DNA from: Notamacropus eugenii
Taxonomy: Eukaryota; Chordata; Mammalia; Diprotodontia; Macropodidae
Direction: 5' to 3'
Length of the DNA: 64,000 nucleotides
NCBI RefSeq assembly: GCF_028372415.1
Contig: NC_092875.1
Coordinates: forward strand, 50,282,771-50,346,770
Shown here: positions 12,101-26,000 of the stretch, in pieces
How the letters are laid out: each line of letters starts with the position of its first letter
Position numbering within the stretch: the first letter of the stretch is position 1
The notes under the pieces: model-generated
Database searches by the model: none
What the model was told of the DNA's origin: nothing
Seen by the model: only the letters and a program-made list of their open reading frames with translations
Position numbers and translations under genes: made by a program

Positions 12101-15100
12101 TATTTCAGGCAAACTTTTTAAAGCAAGGATGGTCTGAGATGTTGGTCCATATCTAGTTTGTGCCAGACTATTTCCAATTTTGCCAACAGTTTTTGTTGAA
12201 TGGTGAGTTCTTTCCCCCAGTTCCTTGGATCTTTGGGTTTATCAAACACTAGGTAACTGTTCATTTGCTTCTGTATAGTGTGTCCTTACTCTCTTCCACT
12301 GATCAGCCTCTCTTGTTTCTTATCTAGTACCAGATTACTTTGATGATTATGGCTTTGTATATAACACAGCTAACATTTACATAGCACCTATTATGTTTTA
12401 GTCACTGTGCTAAGCAATTTGCAAATATTGTTTTATTTGATCTTCACAGCAAACCTGTGAGGTAGGCGCTGTTATTCTCCCCATTTTACAGATGAGGAAA
12501 CTGAGGTAAACAGCGGTTATCAGTGATTTGCCCAGGGTCATACGTCCATGAAGTGCCTGAGGCTGACTTTAAATTATCTCCTTGACTTGGAGCCTAGCAC
12601 TCTGTCCCCTGCACCTCCCAGCTGACCTCAGTCTAATGTGAAATCTATTAATGTTAGATATACTTCCCAGTTTTTTTCTTTGATTCCCTTGATGTTCTTG
12701 GTCTTTTGTTCCTCTAGATGAATTTTGTTATTATTTTTTCTAGCTTTCTAGCTAAAGTAATCTGTTGGTAGTTTTATTGGCATGGTACTGAATAAGTAAT
12801 TAATTTAGGGAGTATGGTCATTTTTATCATATTGGCTTGACTCTGAAACTGGCTTTGAACTTAGCGTCTTCCTGACTTCAAGCCCAGGGCTCTATCCACT
12901 GCACTGCCCAGCTGCTGAGATTGCCTAATGATGAGCCATGTTTGGTATAAAGGATGGTGTGCTGGAAGCACAGCATGGGGAAGGGAAAGCCTGGTTTTCC
13001 TACTAGTGGGAAAAGATTGCTGTCTTAGCTATTTGCTGACAGGATATAGACATCACTTTCTGCACTCTGGCAGGGTAAGGATTCTCCTCAGAGAAGCCAT
13101 GAGATACCAGTCAGGACCCAGTGCAGAGGAGGATATCTGGCCTCTTTTCCCCACCAAGACTAAACTGGAGCATGTGGTTATGGCCTCACTTGGCCTTAGG
13201 TGTTTGCAGCATCCTTGGAGAGAATCCGAGATCTGGTCCTCTGGAGAGCATCCCTATTTAACCTTGGGAGGTGGTCCCCTTGTGCTGTCCCCATTGTTCT
13301 TGTGTCCTGGATGCTAAAGCTTCTCTTTCTTCCCTGCATCCAGTTAATGATCAAGAGTTCTTGATTTTATCCACATGGTCTCTTTTGGCTGTCAAATCCC
13401 TTTCACTTTTGCATCTCTCCCCTCATCCAAGCCCATTTTATCTTAGCTGGAGTTTTATTACCACTTCTTGTCCTTGCTTCCAGGTGGGGATACAAAGAAC
13501 ACTGAGGAGGGCTGGCTGAGCCTGCCCACTAGTCTGGCTCTGCTCCTGCCTTGCTATGTGACTTGAGCAGGCCACGTGAACCCTCTGTACTTCAGTTTCC
13601 TCAGTCACTTTCTGTGCATCTACTCTTTATATAGCGCTTATATCAAGGAGTTCCTTGAGGGCAGAGATCCCTGCATTGATAACTTGCTAACCTTAAGGTT
13701 AGCTACCTTCATTCAGAGGGACATCTGTGCTGAGCCTGCTGGAAGGAAGAAGAGGAAATGGTTTTGCAAGGAGGGCTGAGATCTGAAGGGAAGAGGGCAA
13801 ACTGATGATGGAAATTTCATCCCTAACATCCAGTTATCAGTTTTGCAGGAAGAAAGATAGAGAAGGGTAGGAGTTTTAGAAATTTTGAGTTGATAGGTTG
13901 ATTATGTCTAATAAACAGGGAGTCAGTAAGAGGAGTAGTAAGGTTGTTTTTGCAAGAGAACGGTTAGAAAATACTTCACCTGTTGGTTTCTTTGGGGATT
14001 GATTTGTAACCTGTAAAGCATTAATGTTGGATTCATTTTCTAGCATGACTAGGAATGCTGTTTGATAGCATGGGCCACAGAATTTAGCACCCAGATGTAT
14101 CCTTTGTATTGGTTTTCACTGATTCTCTAATTGTATTTTTTTCTCTTGACAGCACTAATGGAACAGTAATTAATAAAGTGAGGGTCGTGAAGAAGCAGTC
14201 ATATGCTTTACAGACTGGGGATGTCATCTATGTGGTTTACAGGAAGAACGAGCCAGAGCACAGTAAGGAGACTGGGGCTTCAGGGAAGCCTCGGAACTGG
14301 TGGGAATGGGGTTGGGGGGGGCAGTAATGCTGACCCCAGAGGGACTTGAGGACAGCCTTGGCACTGATCGCATTCTGAGCTCTCAGACCATGGCAGCGAC
14401 CAGCCATCAATAGTGTTTCTTAACCATGGCAGAGCTGCTGAACTGCTTTGGCACCAGGGACCGCAGGATCAAGCCCTTGCTCTGCTTTGGTGACCTTGGG
14501 CATCCTCTCTCACCCTCACTGTCTCCATCTGTAAAACTGAAGGAATTGGAGTAGCAGACCTCTGAAGGGAAGGCAGGGAAAGGAATAAGCATTTATTAAG
14601 GGCCTACTGTATGCCAGAGGGGCAACTATGTGGTGCAGTGGATAGAGCACCAGTGCAGGAGTCAGGAGGACCTGAGTTTAAATCTCACCTCAGATACTTG
14701 ACACTCACTAGCTGTGTGACTTTGGGCAAGTCACTTAACCCCAACTGCCTCATCCTGGGTCATCTCCAGTCATCCTGATGAATATCTGGTCACTGGATTC
14801 AGATGGCTCTGGGGGAGAAGGGAGTCTGGTGACCTGCACAGCCCTCCCTCACCCAAAACAAAGTCAAGTGCAAGTCATGTCATCATTTCTCTGATGGCAT
14901 GGTCTTTGGCAATGAAGGATGAACACACACACTGCATGTCAGGCACTGAGCTCAGCACTTTACAAACATGATCTTATTTTGCTTCGGAGATCCCTTCTTT
15001 GATCCTGTAACTATTAGTGACTCTCAATAAGGCCCCTCCTTGTACACATCTTTCCCTTTTCTAAAGTGTTCATTTTTTGCATGATTCCTTTCCTCTGCTG

Positions 15101-16221
15101 CTGACGATCACTCAGCCTCTGCTTGTACTGCTCTCATTTATCATAGTTATCGCTTCATTCTTCCTAGTCCGTCCTGTTAGCATTGTCTGATCTAGAGAGA
15201 CATTATTAACACTTCATTCCTCGCAGCATGAGAGTTTCCAAAAGGCTTTTTATAAGCAATTTCATGATAATGACATTGAAGCCTTCCTTAATCATTCTGG
15301 TTGGAAGTGCCTTCTCCCATCAGGGGGTTTCGTCACATGAAGCCCATCTTCTTATGTACTTCATGTGTTAGAAATGGGCATTACGTTGATACGGACACAT
15401 TTGTTCAGCCCTGCTCGATTACAAGTGGCTGGAGAGGAAAGGATTGAGTCCTCATTTGTCTTTGTCTCTTACCTTTTCAGATGATTCTGCCTTGTTTTTG
15501 TGAAGTTAGGAAAGGTGATCTTGATTAGCCCATTAAAGGGGAAATGGCAGGCTTGAGGTTGATCCAAAAGGGGATTAATAACGATTTGACTTTAATCTGG
15601 CAGACCTATTAGGAGGTATGCCCCAACGACCAGTCCCATTTTAGTCACTGTCTTATTGGTTCCCTGGATAACCTGATGATCAGATCTGTGAATTATACTA
15701 TGTGAGAGCTAGAATTGATGATACTCTCCAAAACAAGTTTAAAATATAAAAGTGAATTTTTGCTTTGGGTAAATGGTTCCCCCAAGAGGCACAAGCAGTT
15801 GTGGGGACAACAATAGCACATTAAATGGGAAAACTAGGCATGAGTACAAAAGAAGATGATCTCAGGGATCCTAATGGACCACAAGCTGAATATGGTTAAT
15901 AGTATTGTAAATCCTAATGGTTCAGAGGCTCATTAAAGGGAATATGACCTTTAACTCTTCTATTCTACTTCACTCAGATGTGGTAAAGTAGAAAGAGCTT
16001 TGAATTTAGAGTCAGAAAACCTTGGTTCAGACCCTCGCTCTTTATCAAGTGACCAGAGCAGCTCATTTCTCCTTTCTCCCTGCCCCACCTTCTCATGGCT
16101 CCGCCTGGCACAAGTCTCTCCCCACTCTGATCTGTCCTATCCTCCACTGCTAGCATGATCCTTCTAAAGCAGCAGATCTGACCATGTCTCTTTCTCTCTC
16201 TCTCTTACACATACACGCACA

Positions 16222-16273
<52 letters not shown>

Positions 16274-19200
16274 GTTTCTCTGTCTCTCTCTGTCTCTTTC
16301 TCTCTCTTCTGGTCTTATTGTAAAGATGTTAGCTTACAAAAGCCATCCAGGGCCATTTCCAGTCATCCTGATTTATATCTTCCTGCTGGATTCAGATGAC
16401 TCCGGAGGAGAGAGTGAGTTTGGTGACTTTGCACAGGCCAGCCTCACTTAAATCCAGTTCACTTGCATGTTACCACCTTCCTGATATCATGGTGTTCTTT
16501 GAGAACAGAGGACAAACCACAAACGATACCCCCTTTTCCCCACATACCTTGTGATCCAGTAATCTGTCCTCCTGGTTCCCTCCCACAGGATACTCCGTTT
16601 CTCAGCTCTAGGCATGTTCTCTAGCTGTATCCCTTACTCCCTCCTCATCTCTTATCGCCTGGCTTCCTTCAGGTCTCAGCTAAAGACTCAGCCTTCAGTA
16701 AGAAGCCTTTCCCAGTCTTCCTTAATCTTCGTGCCTTCCTTCGGAGGTGATCTCTATTCTGCCCTGTCTGTCTCTTGTTTGTCCATACATGCTGTCTTCC
16801 CCATTAGACTGGGAACTCCTTGAGGGTAGTGACTGTCTTCTGCCTATTCTTGTATCCCAAGTGCTTAGCACAGTGCCTGGCACATAGTAGGCCCCTAATA
16901 AATGTTTATTGGCTGACTGGCACTTACCGTGTGCTAAGCCCTGGGGATAAAAATCAAGCTCAAAGAGCCTGTATTCTGATTAGGGGAGAGAATGCACATA
17001 GGAGGTTTCAGCTTCAGGGTAGGTGGGAAGGTTTAGTAACCCATAGTGTGCAAAGGCAGGGTTGGTGGTGAACTTAGGTGCACTCTTGGAAAGGGTGTAG
17101 CCTGGTAGGATCAGGGTGAGTAGGGTGAGGGGTGGGTGGGGGATCAAAGGAGCCCCTTGGGAAACAAATTGTAGTCAAGACATGAGAAACTTTTAGAAAG
17201 AGGAAATGGGGATGAACTAATTGTTCCATGGCACCTTTATTGTTCAGAAACTGTCCTTTTGCCACTAAGACCTACCATTGGGCAGCATTTTTAGTAGACC
17301 AGTAGCTATGGATATTTTTAACCTTGCCACTGTCCATCTTCTATTCCAGTTCCAAATATACCAACCCCCTGGCTCATTCTTTGGGACTGATATACCCTGA
17401 GATGAATGGGGATGTTTTGAGATGCTTGCTTCAAATCTTTTGAACTTTGTCAGATGCAGAAAGCTGGTTTGGAGTTAGTCTCTAAGTCTTATTTAGCAAC
17501 AAATATAGCAATTTCCAACAACTCCTAGATAAATAGGAGGTTTGGAAGAGGTAGAAAGCAGAGAGGAAGATGATTACTTTTTCCCTCTAAAAATTGTTTT
17601 TCCAGACTTTTGCTAGTACTTTGATTGTTTCTTCTCCTTTTAGATGTTGCATATCTCTATGAATCTTTGAAAGCAAAGCCAGGCATATCCTCAGAATTCA
17701 TTGGTAAGTAAAACTTGAAACTGAAGACTGGGTGGAAAGCTAGGAACCCTTATCTTAGGAGAATTCTTTTAGATCTTCATTTCTCTGAAGTTGTGACTTT
17801 TTCTGCCTGACCCCTGCACACATGCTCCTTCTGGTTCTTTGATTGCAGAGGCTACTGGAGAAAATGTGTGCAACGTGACCAAAGATACCTCAGGTTTAGA
17901 AGGAAGTGATGATACCCAGGCCATGCCATCCTTGCCCAACTATCAGTCTTGCTTTGAGGAACCACAGCCATCTACATCTACGTCAGACCTCTTCAATACG
18001 TCCTCTACCTCTCTCCTGGAGTCTGCTACTGCTGAACGGGAGCATCCTTCTAGATTTGGTGGTAAGCTCTTGGTTTGCGGGGGTGGGAGTCGGTGATGCT
18101 CAAGAGAGTGATGTAGTTGGGATCTCCTAACATCTTTGTGGTCAGGAAGACAGGGGAAGGGTTTTTCTGAGCATTTGAAGGTATTGTTAGGCATCATTCC
18201 CACCCTTTAGGCTTTTAAGATGTGTATTTCTTTTCCCTAAGGGCAGTTAAATCCTCCTGGAATTTAAGCTGCTTGAGATCCAGGACTATGTCTATATACA
18301 GGATGTCCCAAAAGAGTTTTACTAGCTTACTAGCAACAAGACTTTTGGGGTACCCTTTATTTATCATAACTCTAGCTCCCAGCATGGTTATGCTGAAAAC
18401 AGTAAGGATAGGCCCAGTGCTCTTTTTAGGCAAGAAGTCAGGAAGAACAGAAGCACGTGTAGCTGACCAGGGGGAGACAGTGCATTGTTGTGTCTCAGAC
18501 ACTGTAGGCGAGAACGACCTGTCCTTGTCTGAGGAGCCTTGTGTGGCTCTCAGCGCAGCCAGACCCCAGCGCCTCCCCTCCACCTGCACTGAGGGGTGTG
18601 TCACTTCATACATTGATGATGATTTTATGCATTGCCTTTGACTTTGAGCTGCTAGAAGGCAAGGAGCATGTTTCAAGAGAAATGGCTTTTTCTCTCCTAC
18701 ATTAATAGCCGGTGATTGGATTTTCTTTTCCTCATTTAGAAATCCTCCTCTTTAGGCTATTCAGATAGCCTTTGAAAGTACAGGGCTGAGAATGGGATGA
18801 GCTAATGGGCGAGATGCCCCCATCACCCAACTGGAAAAGTTTAGATCTGATCAAAAGGTAAAGAAATTTGAGTTTAGGTAAGCTGAAGGATTCCAGCCCC
18901 TTGTGTTTAAGTCAGACAAGTCCAGGTGGAAGTGGATTCCCTCTTTGTCTAGGGTACCCCAGACAGGGTGAGATGGGTGGAGGAGTCTCTTTCACCAAGA
19001 CTGGGTGCCCTCTTTAGAATAAGCCCACCTCTCATTACAGTGTTCATTCATCACTTGCTAAGCAGTCAGAGTTAATTTCCACCCACAGGTGTACCCCCTT
19101 TTCCGAAGGCTTTGTAAGTATTAAAGGTTGTAGTTCTCTTTGATCCCTGAGAAGAACAAATGAGCCCTTTTTGTTGGCTACTTGCTAGCTGTCATTAATA

Positions 19201-20009
19201 ATTAACATTCATTATAATTTACCTGGAACCTCTGTCTCTTGGAAGTTTTCACTTTGTCACATCTTCTTCTTTTGTGTATGATGTTGAACACATAGTACTT
19301 ATTGGATGAATGACCCAAAGAGCCATTGTGTTAGATCCAGAGTTGATCAAAGGGAGCTTTTTGTTCTTTCTGATGTCTGTTGGTTTTGGATGTCTGCTTG
19401 ATCCATAACAATAATAATAACTTTTAAAATGTATAATGCTTCCAAGAGAGCATCATGCTAATATTAGCTGTGTTTTATATGACAGAAGCCAAGTGTGAAC
19501 AGCGTGCCCATGATTACGTTGAGAATTATTGTCTGAAATGGAATGGGACCCCAGCTTCTCAGACTCCGAGCCCAAATGGCTAGTTTTTTTACTTGACTTG
19601 CTTTGATCAAATGCAGTCTTGTGTTGAAGTATTAATGGAATAATTGCTTGTGCTCATATGGTACTTGGAGAGTCAAGGAACATTTCCCTTCTAACAGACC
19701 TGTGAGGCACGCAGCTCTGTTATTCCCATTTTACAAATGAAGAGGTAGAAGTTAAGAGAAGTTAATTGTCTTGCTCAGGGTCACACAGTAGAAAAGAGCA
19801 GGACTTTAACCCAGTCTTCTAACTCAGAGTTGAGTGCCGTTAAGACACGATGCCAGGCACTTCATTGAGTTCAATTTTGCAAATCAGTCTGGTCTGTTAA
19901 AGTCTGAAGTTATTGATAAGAAGTAAGTATTTGAAAAATATCACTGACCAAAACCTAAATTCACTGATTCCCCTGCCCACTCTCTTTCTCTCTCTCATTC
20001 ACACAATGA

Positions 20010-20050
<41 letters not shown>

Positions 20051-23000
20051 ACACACACACACACAGAGCAGTTTATAGTTGAGCAAACATTTAAGTGCAC
20101 TCTATAGAGCACTGTGCTGGGCACTGGAAGAGGAAAGAAAATAATTTTTCCAATGCAACGTGGTCTGTGGTCTCATAGTTTATGTTATAGCACTTGACAT
20201 TGGCCCTTCTGTCTTTTCATTGGGCTAGTTTATGAGAACTACCTGTAGTAGCATATATGATATGAGTTTGGTAAAACAACTTTGGGGGCCAGGTCTGTTA
20301 ATGCATTGAAATCATTAAATCTGACATTTCCTCTATATTTGGTTAATCAATGATCCTGTTAAGAAATTATTTTATCCAGCTGTTCTGGCTCTCTTTTAAA
20401 TTTGAATAGAAAATAGAAACTCCACGTTTCTCACTTGCTTTTACATGGCTCCAGCAGAAGATAGATGGCTTTCAGCTAAGAAGTATTCTATATATGAGTG
20501 CACATGTGTGCATGCATTTGTGGACTACATTTGATATTAATAACCGGTTTTTTAATTAGTGTGTATGAGCTACCTATGTCAGTACAGCTTGTTTCATACA
20601 CTAGTTTGGGCCAGATAATCCCTAAGGCTTTTTCTAATCCCTGATCTGAGTGAAATACCTGACTGCTGGAGGGGAAGGCTCCTTGTGGACAGAAGTGGGC
20701 CTTGGGCTTGAAGTAGGACTTTTGCTTAAAGAGGGATGGAGTAGTTCCTATACAAGGATCCCTCCTGATTTCTTTTGTTTTTGCTCTCTTTTTCCTCTCT
20801 CATAGAAGCCAGATGTGTAAGCACATCCCTTGACGCTCAGTATCGGTTTGCCACACGTGATGACGCCTCCAGTTTCTTATCAGCTCCTCTGGACAAAGAG
20901 GGAACCTCAGCTTTTCTGTCCAAACCTCAGGACTGGGAAGACTTGGGGCCTGCTAAAAAGAAAATGAAAGGAGGTTAGGCGATCACATTTCTTTTTCACG
21001 TTGTTAACAAACCTACTAATCATCAACGAATACCTTCAGATATATAAACAAGGATGAAAAAGATTGAACATGAAACTCAATGTTCATCAGTTCTAGTCTG
21101 AACAGTTATTATCTTACTACATATGTCTTACATGTATGTGACAAGTGTTTTCTTCCATGCTCCTCTGATTTGTTTATGATATCATCCTTTATGTCTAAAT
21201 CAGGTACTCAAACATTTTGAGTTATCTTAGTATAAAATGTGATATATTGATGTATGCCTGATTTCTGCCAGACTGATTTCTACTTGTCTTGGCAATTTTT
21301 GTCAGTCAGTTCTTGCCCTAATACTTGGAATTTTTGAGTGTATCAAGTCTGAGGCTGCTGTGCTCATTCGCTTCTGAAAATTGCTGCACCGATCAGCTTC
21401 TCTGTGTCTTACCCAATACCAGATTCTTTGGATAATTCGAGCTTTTTAGTTTAGTTTGTGATCTGGTATTGACAGGCCCCTTTACTTCTCTTTTTTTTAA
21501 TTGCCTTTGATTCTCTTACTCTTCTTGACCTTTTGTTATTTTGTCTAACTCTATAATCATTTGGTAGTTTTATTGGTATGTCACTGAATGAGTAAATTAA
21601 TTTAATTAGTATTTTTTATTTTATTGACTTGACCTATCCACGAGCAAATACTATTTCTCCAGTTAACCAATCAGTAAACATTTATTAAGTGCCTTCTGTG
21701 TGCCAGGCACTGTGCTGAGTGCTGGGGACTTTTCCCTCAAGGACCTTACAGTCTGAGGGGCAGGGGGAGGAGGGGGGAATGGGGGACACAACATGCAAAA
21801 GGCAGCTGGAGGGAGATGTCAGTCAGAGCAGTTCAGCCAGGTGAGGAATGAGGAGATGTCTGAACTGAGCTCTGCTGAAATGGAGGTCTAGAGGAGGGAG
21901 AGGGGAGTGATGAGACAGAGTCCCAGAGCTGATGAGGTTATTCTTTGGATCTGTCTTTATTTGTGTAAAGAGTTTTTTGTATTCCGTTCATATAGTTCCT
22001 GTGTGTGTCTTACCAGGTAAACTGCCAAGTTCATATTTTATGTAATTATTTTACTTTTTAAAGTTTCCACTGATGTTTTCTGTTTCTTACATTATTGTAG
22101 TATCCCATGTATGTATCTCTCCTGTCTCAGAGGACCATCCTATATGATAAATAGTATTTTTTTGGAAAGGAGGAAAAATTCAGCACATCATCGTATTAAA
22201 AAAATCCCCAAGCATGTGCAGTGTGTAGCCCTGTGCATCTCCCACTCTACAAAGGGCTGGCTAGTCATTACAGTTTTATTACATTTACTTTTGACTTGTT
22301 GGATGTATCATTATTCTTTCCATTTCCATTTCCATATTTACTATGTATATGGTCTTCTTAGCTCTTCTTCCTTCTGCATCATTTCACATTGATTCATTGT
22401 ACACATCATTTCTTACAGCACTATGATGTTCCATTCTATTTACGTACCAGGACTGTTGTCCTAATCAACAGCCAATTCTCATGTGTCACAAAAAGGGCTA
22501 CTCTAAATATTTTGGAGTAAATGGGGTCCTTTTTACTCATCAGTGGCTCCAGTAATACTCTCTTGCTCAAAGAACAGAGATATTTTACTCAGTTTATTTG
22601 CATCATTCCAAATTGCTTTCCAAAATGATTGCTCCATTTTATTTTACAGTTCTACCAACAATGTATTAGTATTCTTATCTTCCCACAACCCTTTCAATAC
22701 TTGGCATTTTTGCCAGTTTGCAGGGTCTGAGGTGAAACCTCAGAGTTGTTTTGATATGCAGTCTCTTAGTGATTTGGAGTCTTTTTTCGTGTGTTTGTCA
22801 ATCTTCACATTTCTTTTTTTTTGAGAACTGTTTGTTCGTATCCTTTGACCTTTTATCTGTTGGGGAATGGATGTTGATCTTATAAATATTTATTAATTGT
22901 TTATATATATATGTATATATCTATTCTATATATATCTCCTTATTATAAGGGTACCAATCCCTTATCAGAGAAATTTAACAAAAAGATTTTTTCCCATTCC

Positions 23001-26000
23001 ACCGTACTTCCCTTCTTGTGCAAGTTGCACAAGATATGGTCTATCCTGAAGCTTTGCAGTTTCAAGCTCCCTCTTCTCCTGGTTCCTTCAGTTCCTTTCA
23101 TCCCATTGGCTCTCTTTCCCTCACCCCTGATCCCCTCTTCTTATTTGTTACACCTTTCCTTTTAGGGTTTTGCTTATTCATTCCTTTTTCTCCCCTGCTT
23201 TTCTCTGGTTATATATTTATTCCCACTCTTTTCTTCTCTAAGTCAGATAGATTCCCCTTGCCTCTCCTCTCCTTCAGCTCATCCTGTTCAGGTTTTTAAA
23301 TTTCTTTTTTTTTGTGTGTGTGTGTCTCTTTCCATAAAGGATTTCTCTCATTCTCTTCATCATCTGTCTTCTCTTTCTGTTTACTCTGGATGCTTGTTCT
23401 CTGTTTCATGACCCCTATAACTATCTGGTCTTTCTCTTTTTTTTATGTAGCCATAGCTTCCCAGGTATCCATTCTAGGCTCTCTCTTTTAGGTACTTTCT
23501 ACCAGTGCCTTATAGGGCTTACCCCATGGATTCCCCTTTTCCATTCTGCCTCACTTCCAGAATAGCACCAGTTACTGTAGGGGTCAGAGAGGACTCTGCT
23601 CCATGGTAGGGCCACTCCCCCACTGTGTTCTTAATTATGCAGCCCACCCACTAACATAGTCCCTTTCTTGTGGGCCGTATTTATTTTATAATATTTTCCT
23701 TGAAATCTCCTCCCTGTGTCCATGCTCTCCCACTCCTCTAGGTACCAGTTGTTCCAGGACCCTGCCCTCACACAACTTATGTTCTTCTCTGGGCTTTTTA
23801 GATACCTGCGAGTTCATGAGCAGGGTCCTCAGCTCCTGGTCCTGTTGGTCAGCAGAATTCATGCATCAGCATAGATGCCAGGCATGTCCTCTCACACTGC
23901 CCTCTTTCTTTTCCAGATGGGGACACTCATCATCTGAGTCTTCAGTTGTTTGTCACAGACCAGTGTAAAAACAGCAGGGCCATTCCTGAGGAGGTGAAAA
24001 CAGCAAACATGAAACCCGACAAAATGGAAGAAACTCTGACTTGCATCATTTGTCAGGAGTTACTGCATGACTGTGTGAGGTGTGCTGCTGCTGTGGTGGC
24101 GGGACGGGAGGGCCTGGGGCAGCTGGGACCAGACTACAGTCAGGGGGTGTTTTCTGAGACTTTTCTAGTCCTTTTTTAACTGTAATACAGAGTGCGGGCG
24201 TGCCATTTCTCATGGCGTTTGGCCAGGTGCCCTTTCTTCCAGTGCTCTGGGAGATAGGTGACCCCAGGCAGCTCCTAGTCATCTCGTCTTATGGACTGCC
24301 CCCGAGGTGAAGGGACTTGTCCAGAGTCCCACATCTGCTATAGAGGAGAGTGAGATTGAAGGCAGTGCGTGTGGGCAGCAGGTGCCAGCAGGCCCCTTCC
24401 CGGGCGGCCAGCCCACGTGGTCAATGAGCCGTGTTGTGTTTATGTTCAGTCTGCAGCCCTGCATGCACACCTTCTGTGCCGCTTGCTATTCAGGTTGGAT
24501 GGAGCGGTCCTCTCTGTGCCCCACGTGCCGTTGTCCAGTTGAACGGATATGCAAAAACCACATCCTGAACAACCTTGTGGAGGCCTACCTTATCCAGCAC
24601 CCAGGCAAGTGCAAGGCAGCCCATTCTTAGGAACCGATGAAATGCCTGAGTGGCCATGGTCCTCAGCCTCTGGCCTGCTGGTTTGGGCTGCCTTCTGCTC
24701 TGAGGTGGTTTTTTCTTGACCCCTAGATAAGTGCCGTAATGAAGAGGATATGCGCAGCATGGACGCCAGAAATAAAATCACGCAGGACATGCTGCAGCCA
24801 AAAGTCAGAAGGTCCTTTTCAGATGAAGAGGGAAGTTCCGAGGACCTGTTGGAACTGTCTGATGTGGACAGTGAATCTTCGGATATCAGGTGACTCCCCA
24901 GCTGGGACGTGGTAGAGGGTCAGCTTCTTGGCTCTCTCTGCGGACTTTGGGATCCTCCTCAGAGCTGGCCTGCAGTCACTGGGGGTTGTGGCTTTGTTTG
25001 ACATACTGTTATTTTTTTTACAAAAAATTCTTATTCCCTTTTTGGATTACTTGCAAAACAATAGAAGCAGAATTGGAAGGAACCTTTGAGATTAGCTCTC
25101 CAGACCAGCCTCCCATCTGTTGCAGGCAGCCCTGGCAAATAGTCATCCTGTCTCTGTTAGAAACCTCCAGTGACACAAAACCACCGCTTTCCAAGGCAGG
25201 ACACAAAACTGAAGCAAACAGTGGTTAAGTGACTTGTCCAGGGTCATACAGCTAGTAAGTGTCTGAGGCTGGATTTGAACCCAGGTCATCTTCCCTCCGA
25301 GCTGGGTACTCTGTCCAGTTCTTTCTTTTGTTTATCCAAAATCTGCTTCCTTGTAACTTCCATGCATTGGTCTTTTTGGTCTTATTTCTATCCTCTTAAG
25401 CCAGCCAGAACATTTCAGATGGAAGCCTGTCAGAAGGCTATTACTGGGTCTCATCTAAATTTTCTGCCCCTGTTCTTTTAACTGTTTATTACATATGACT
25501 TTCAGTCTGTCAGCATTGCTCTTAAGATAGGAGATCAAGAACTGAACGTAGTCTGCTAGACTCGGGCTGATCAGTGTCATGTGTGTCTGATTTGGGACAG
25601 TTCAGCCTAAGAGTGTATTAACTTTTTAAAGAAATCACATTGCCCACGTGGCTCATATTGAGCTTATAGGAAACTAAAACCTATTTTTTTTTTTCCTGTG
25701 AACTGCTCTTAAATCAAAGTCACCCCCATCCTGTACTTGGGCAGCTTACTTTTGGAACCTCAAGTACAAAACTTTGAATTTATTTCAAGGTTATGGGGTT
25801 TTGTTGGCACAGTACTTGGCTCACTGGTGTAGATCTCAACCCTTCTTCATTTTAGGAATCTTTGAGAGTTGTTTTGGCTGAAAAAAGCATTACCTGGAGT
25901 CCAAGCTGTTGATGATCCCCATATCTTGCTAGGCTGGGCCTTGTACAATAGCTGTACCATCACCATGATAGTGTACATTTATCCTTATTATGTTTTACCT

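Noticed and set aside
16184-16399. Ser/Leu-rich open frame
   Set aside because: Translation of a CT microsatellite.
18215-18676. Overlapping open frames of about 140-150 residues on both strands in CHFR intron 5
   Set aside because: No recognisable domain, a MITE and L2 debris lie within, and the CHFR exons on each side splice across it in phase.
19913-20107. Thr/His-rich open frame
   Set aside because: Translation of a CA microsatellite.
24046-24282. Minus-strand frame opposite the CHFR RING exon
   Set aside because: Shadow of the coding exon; no conserved motif.
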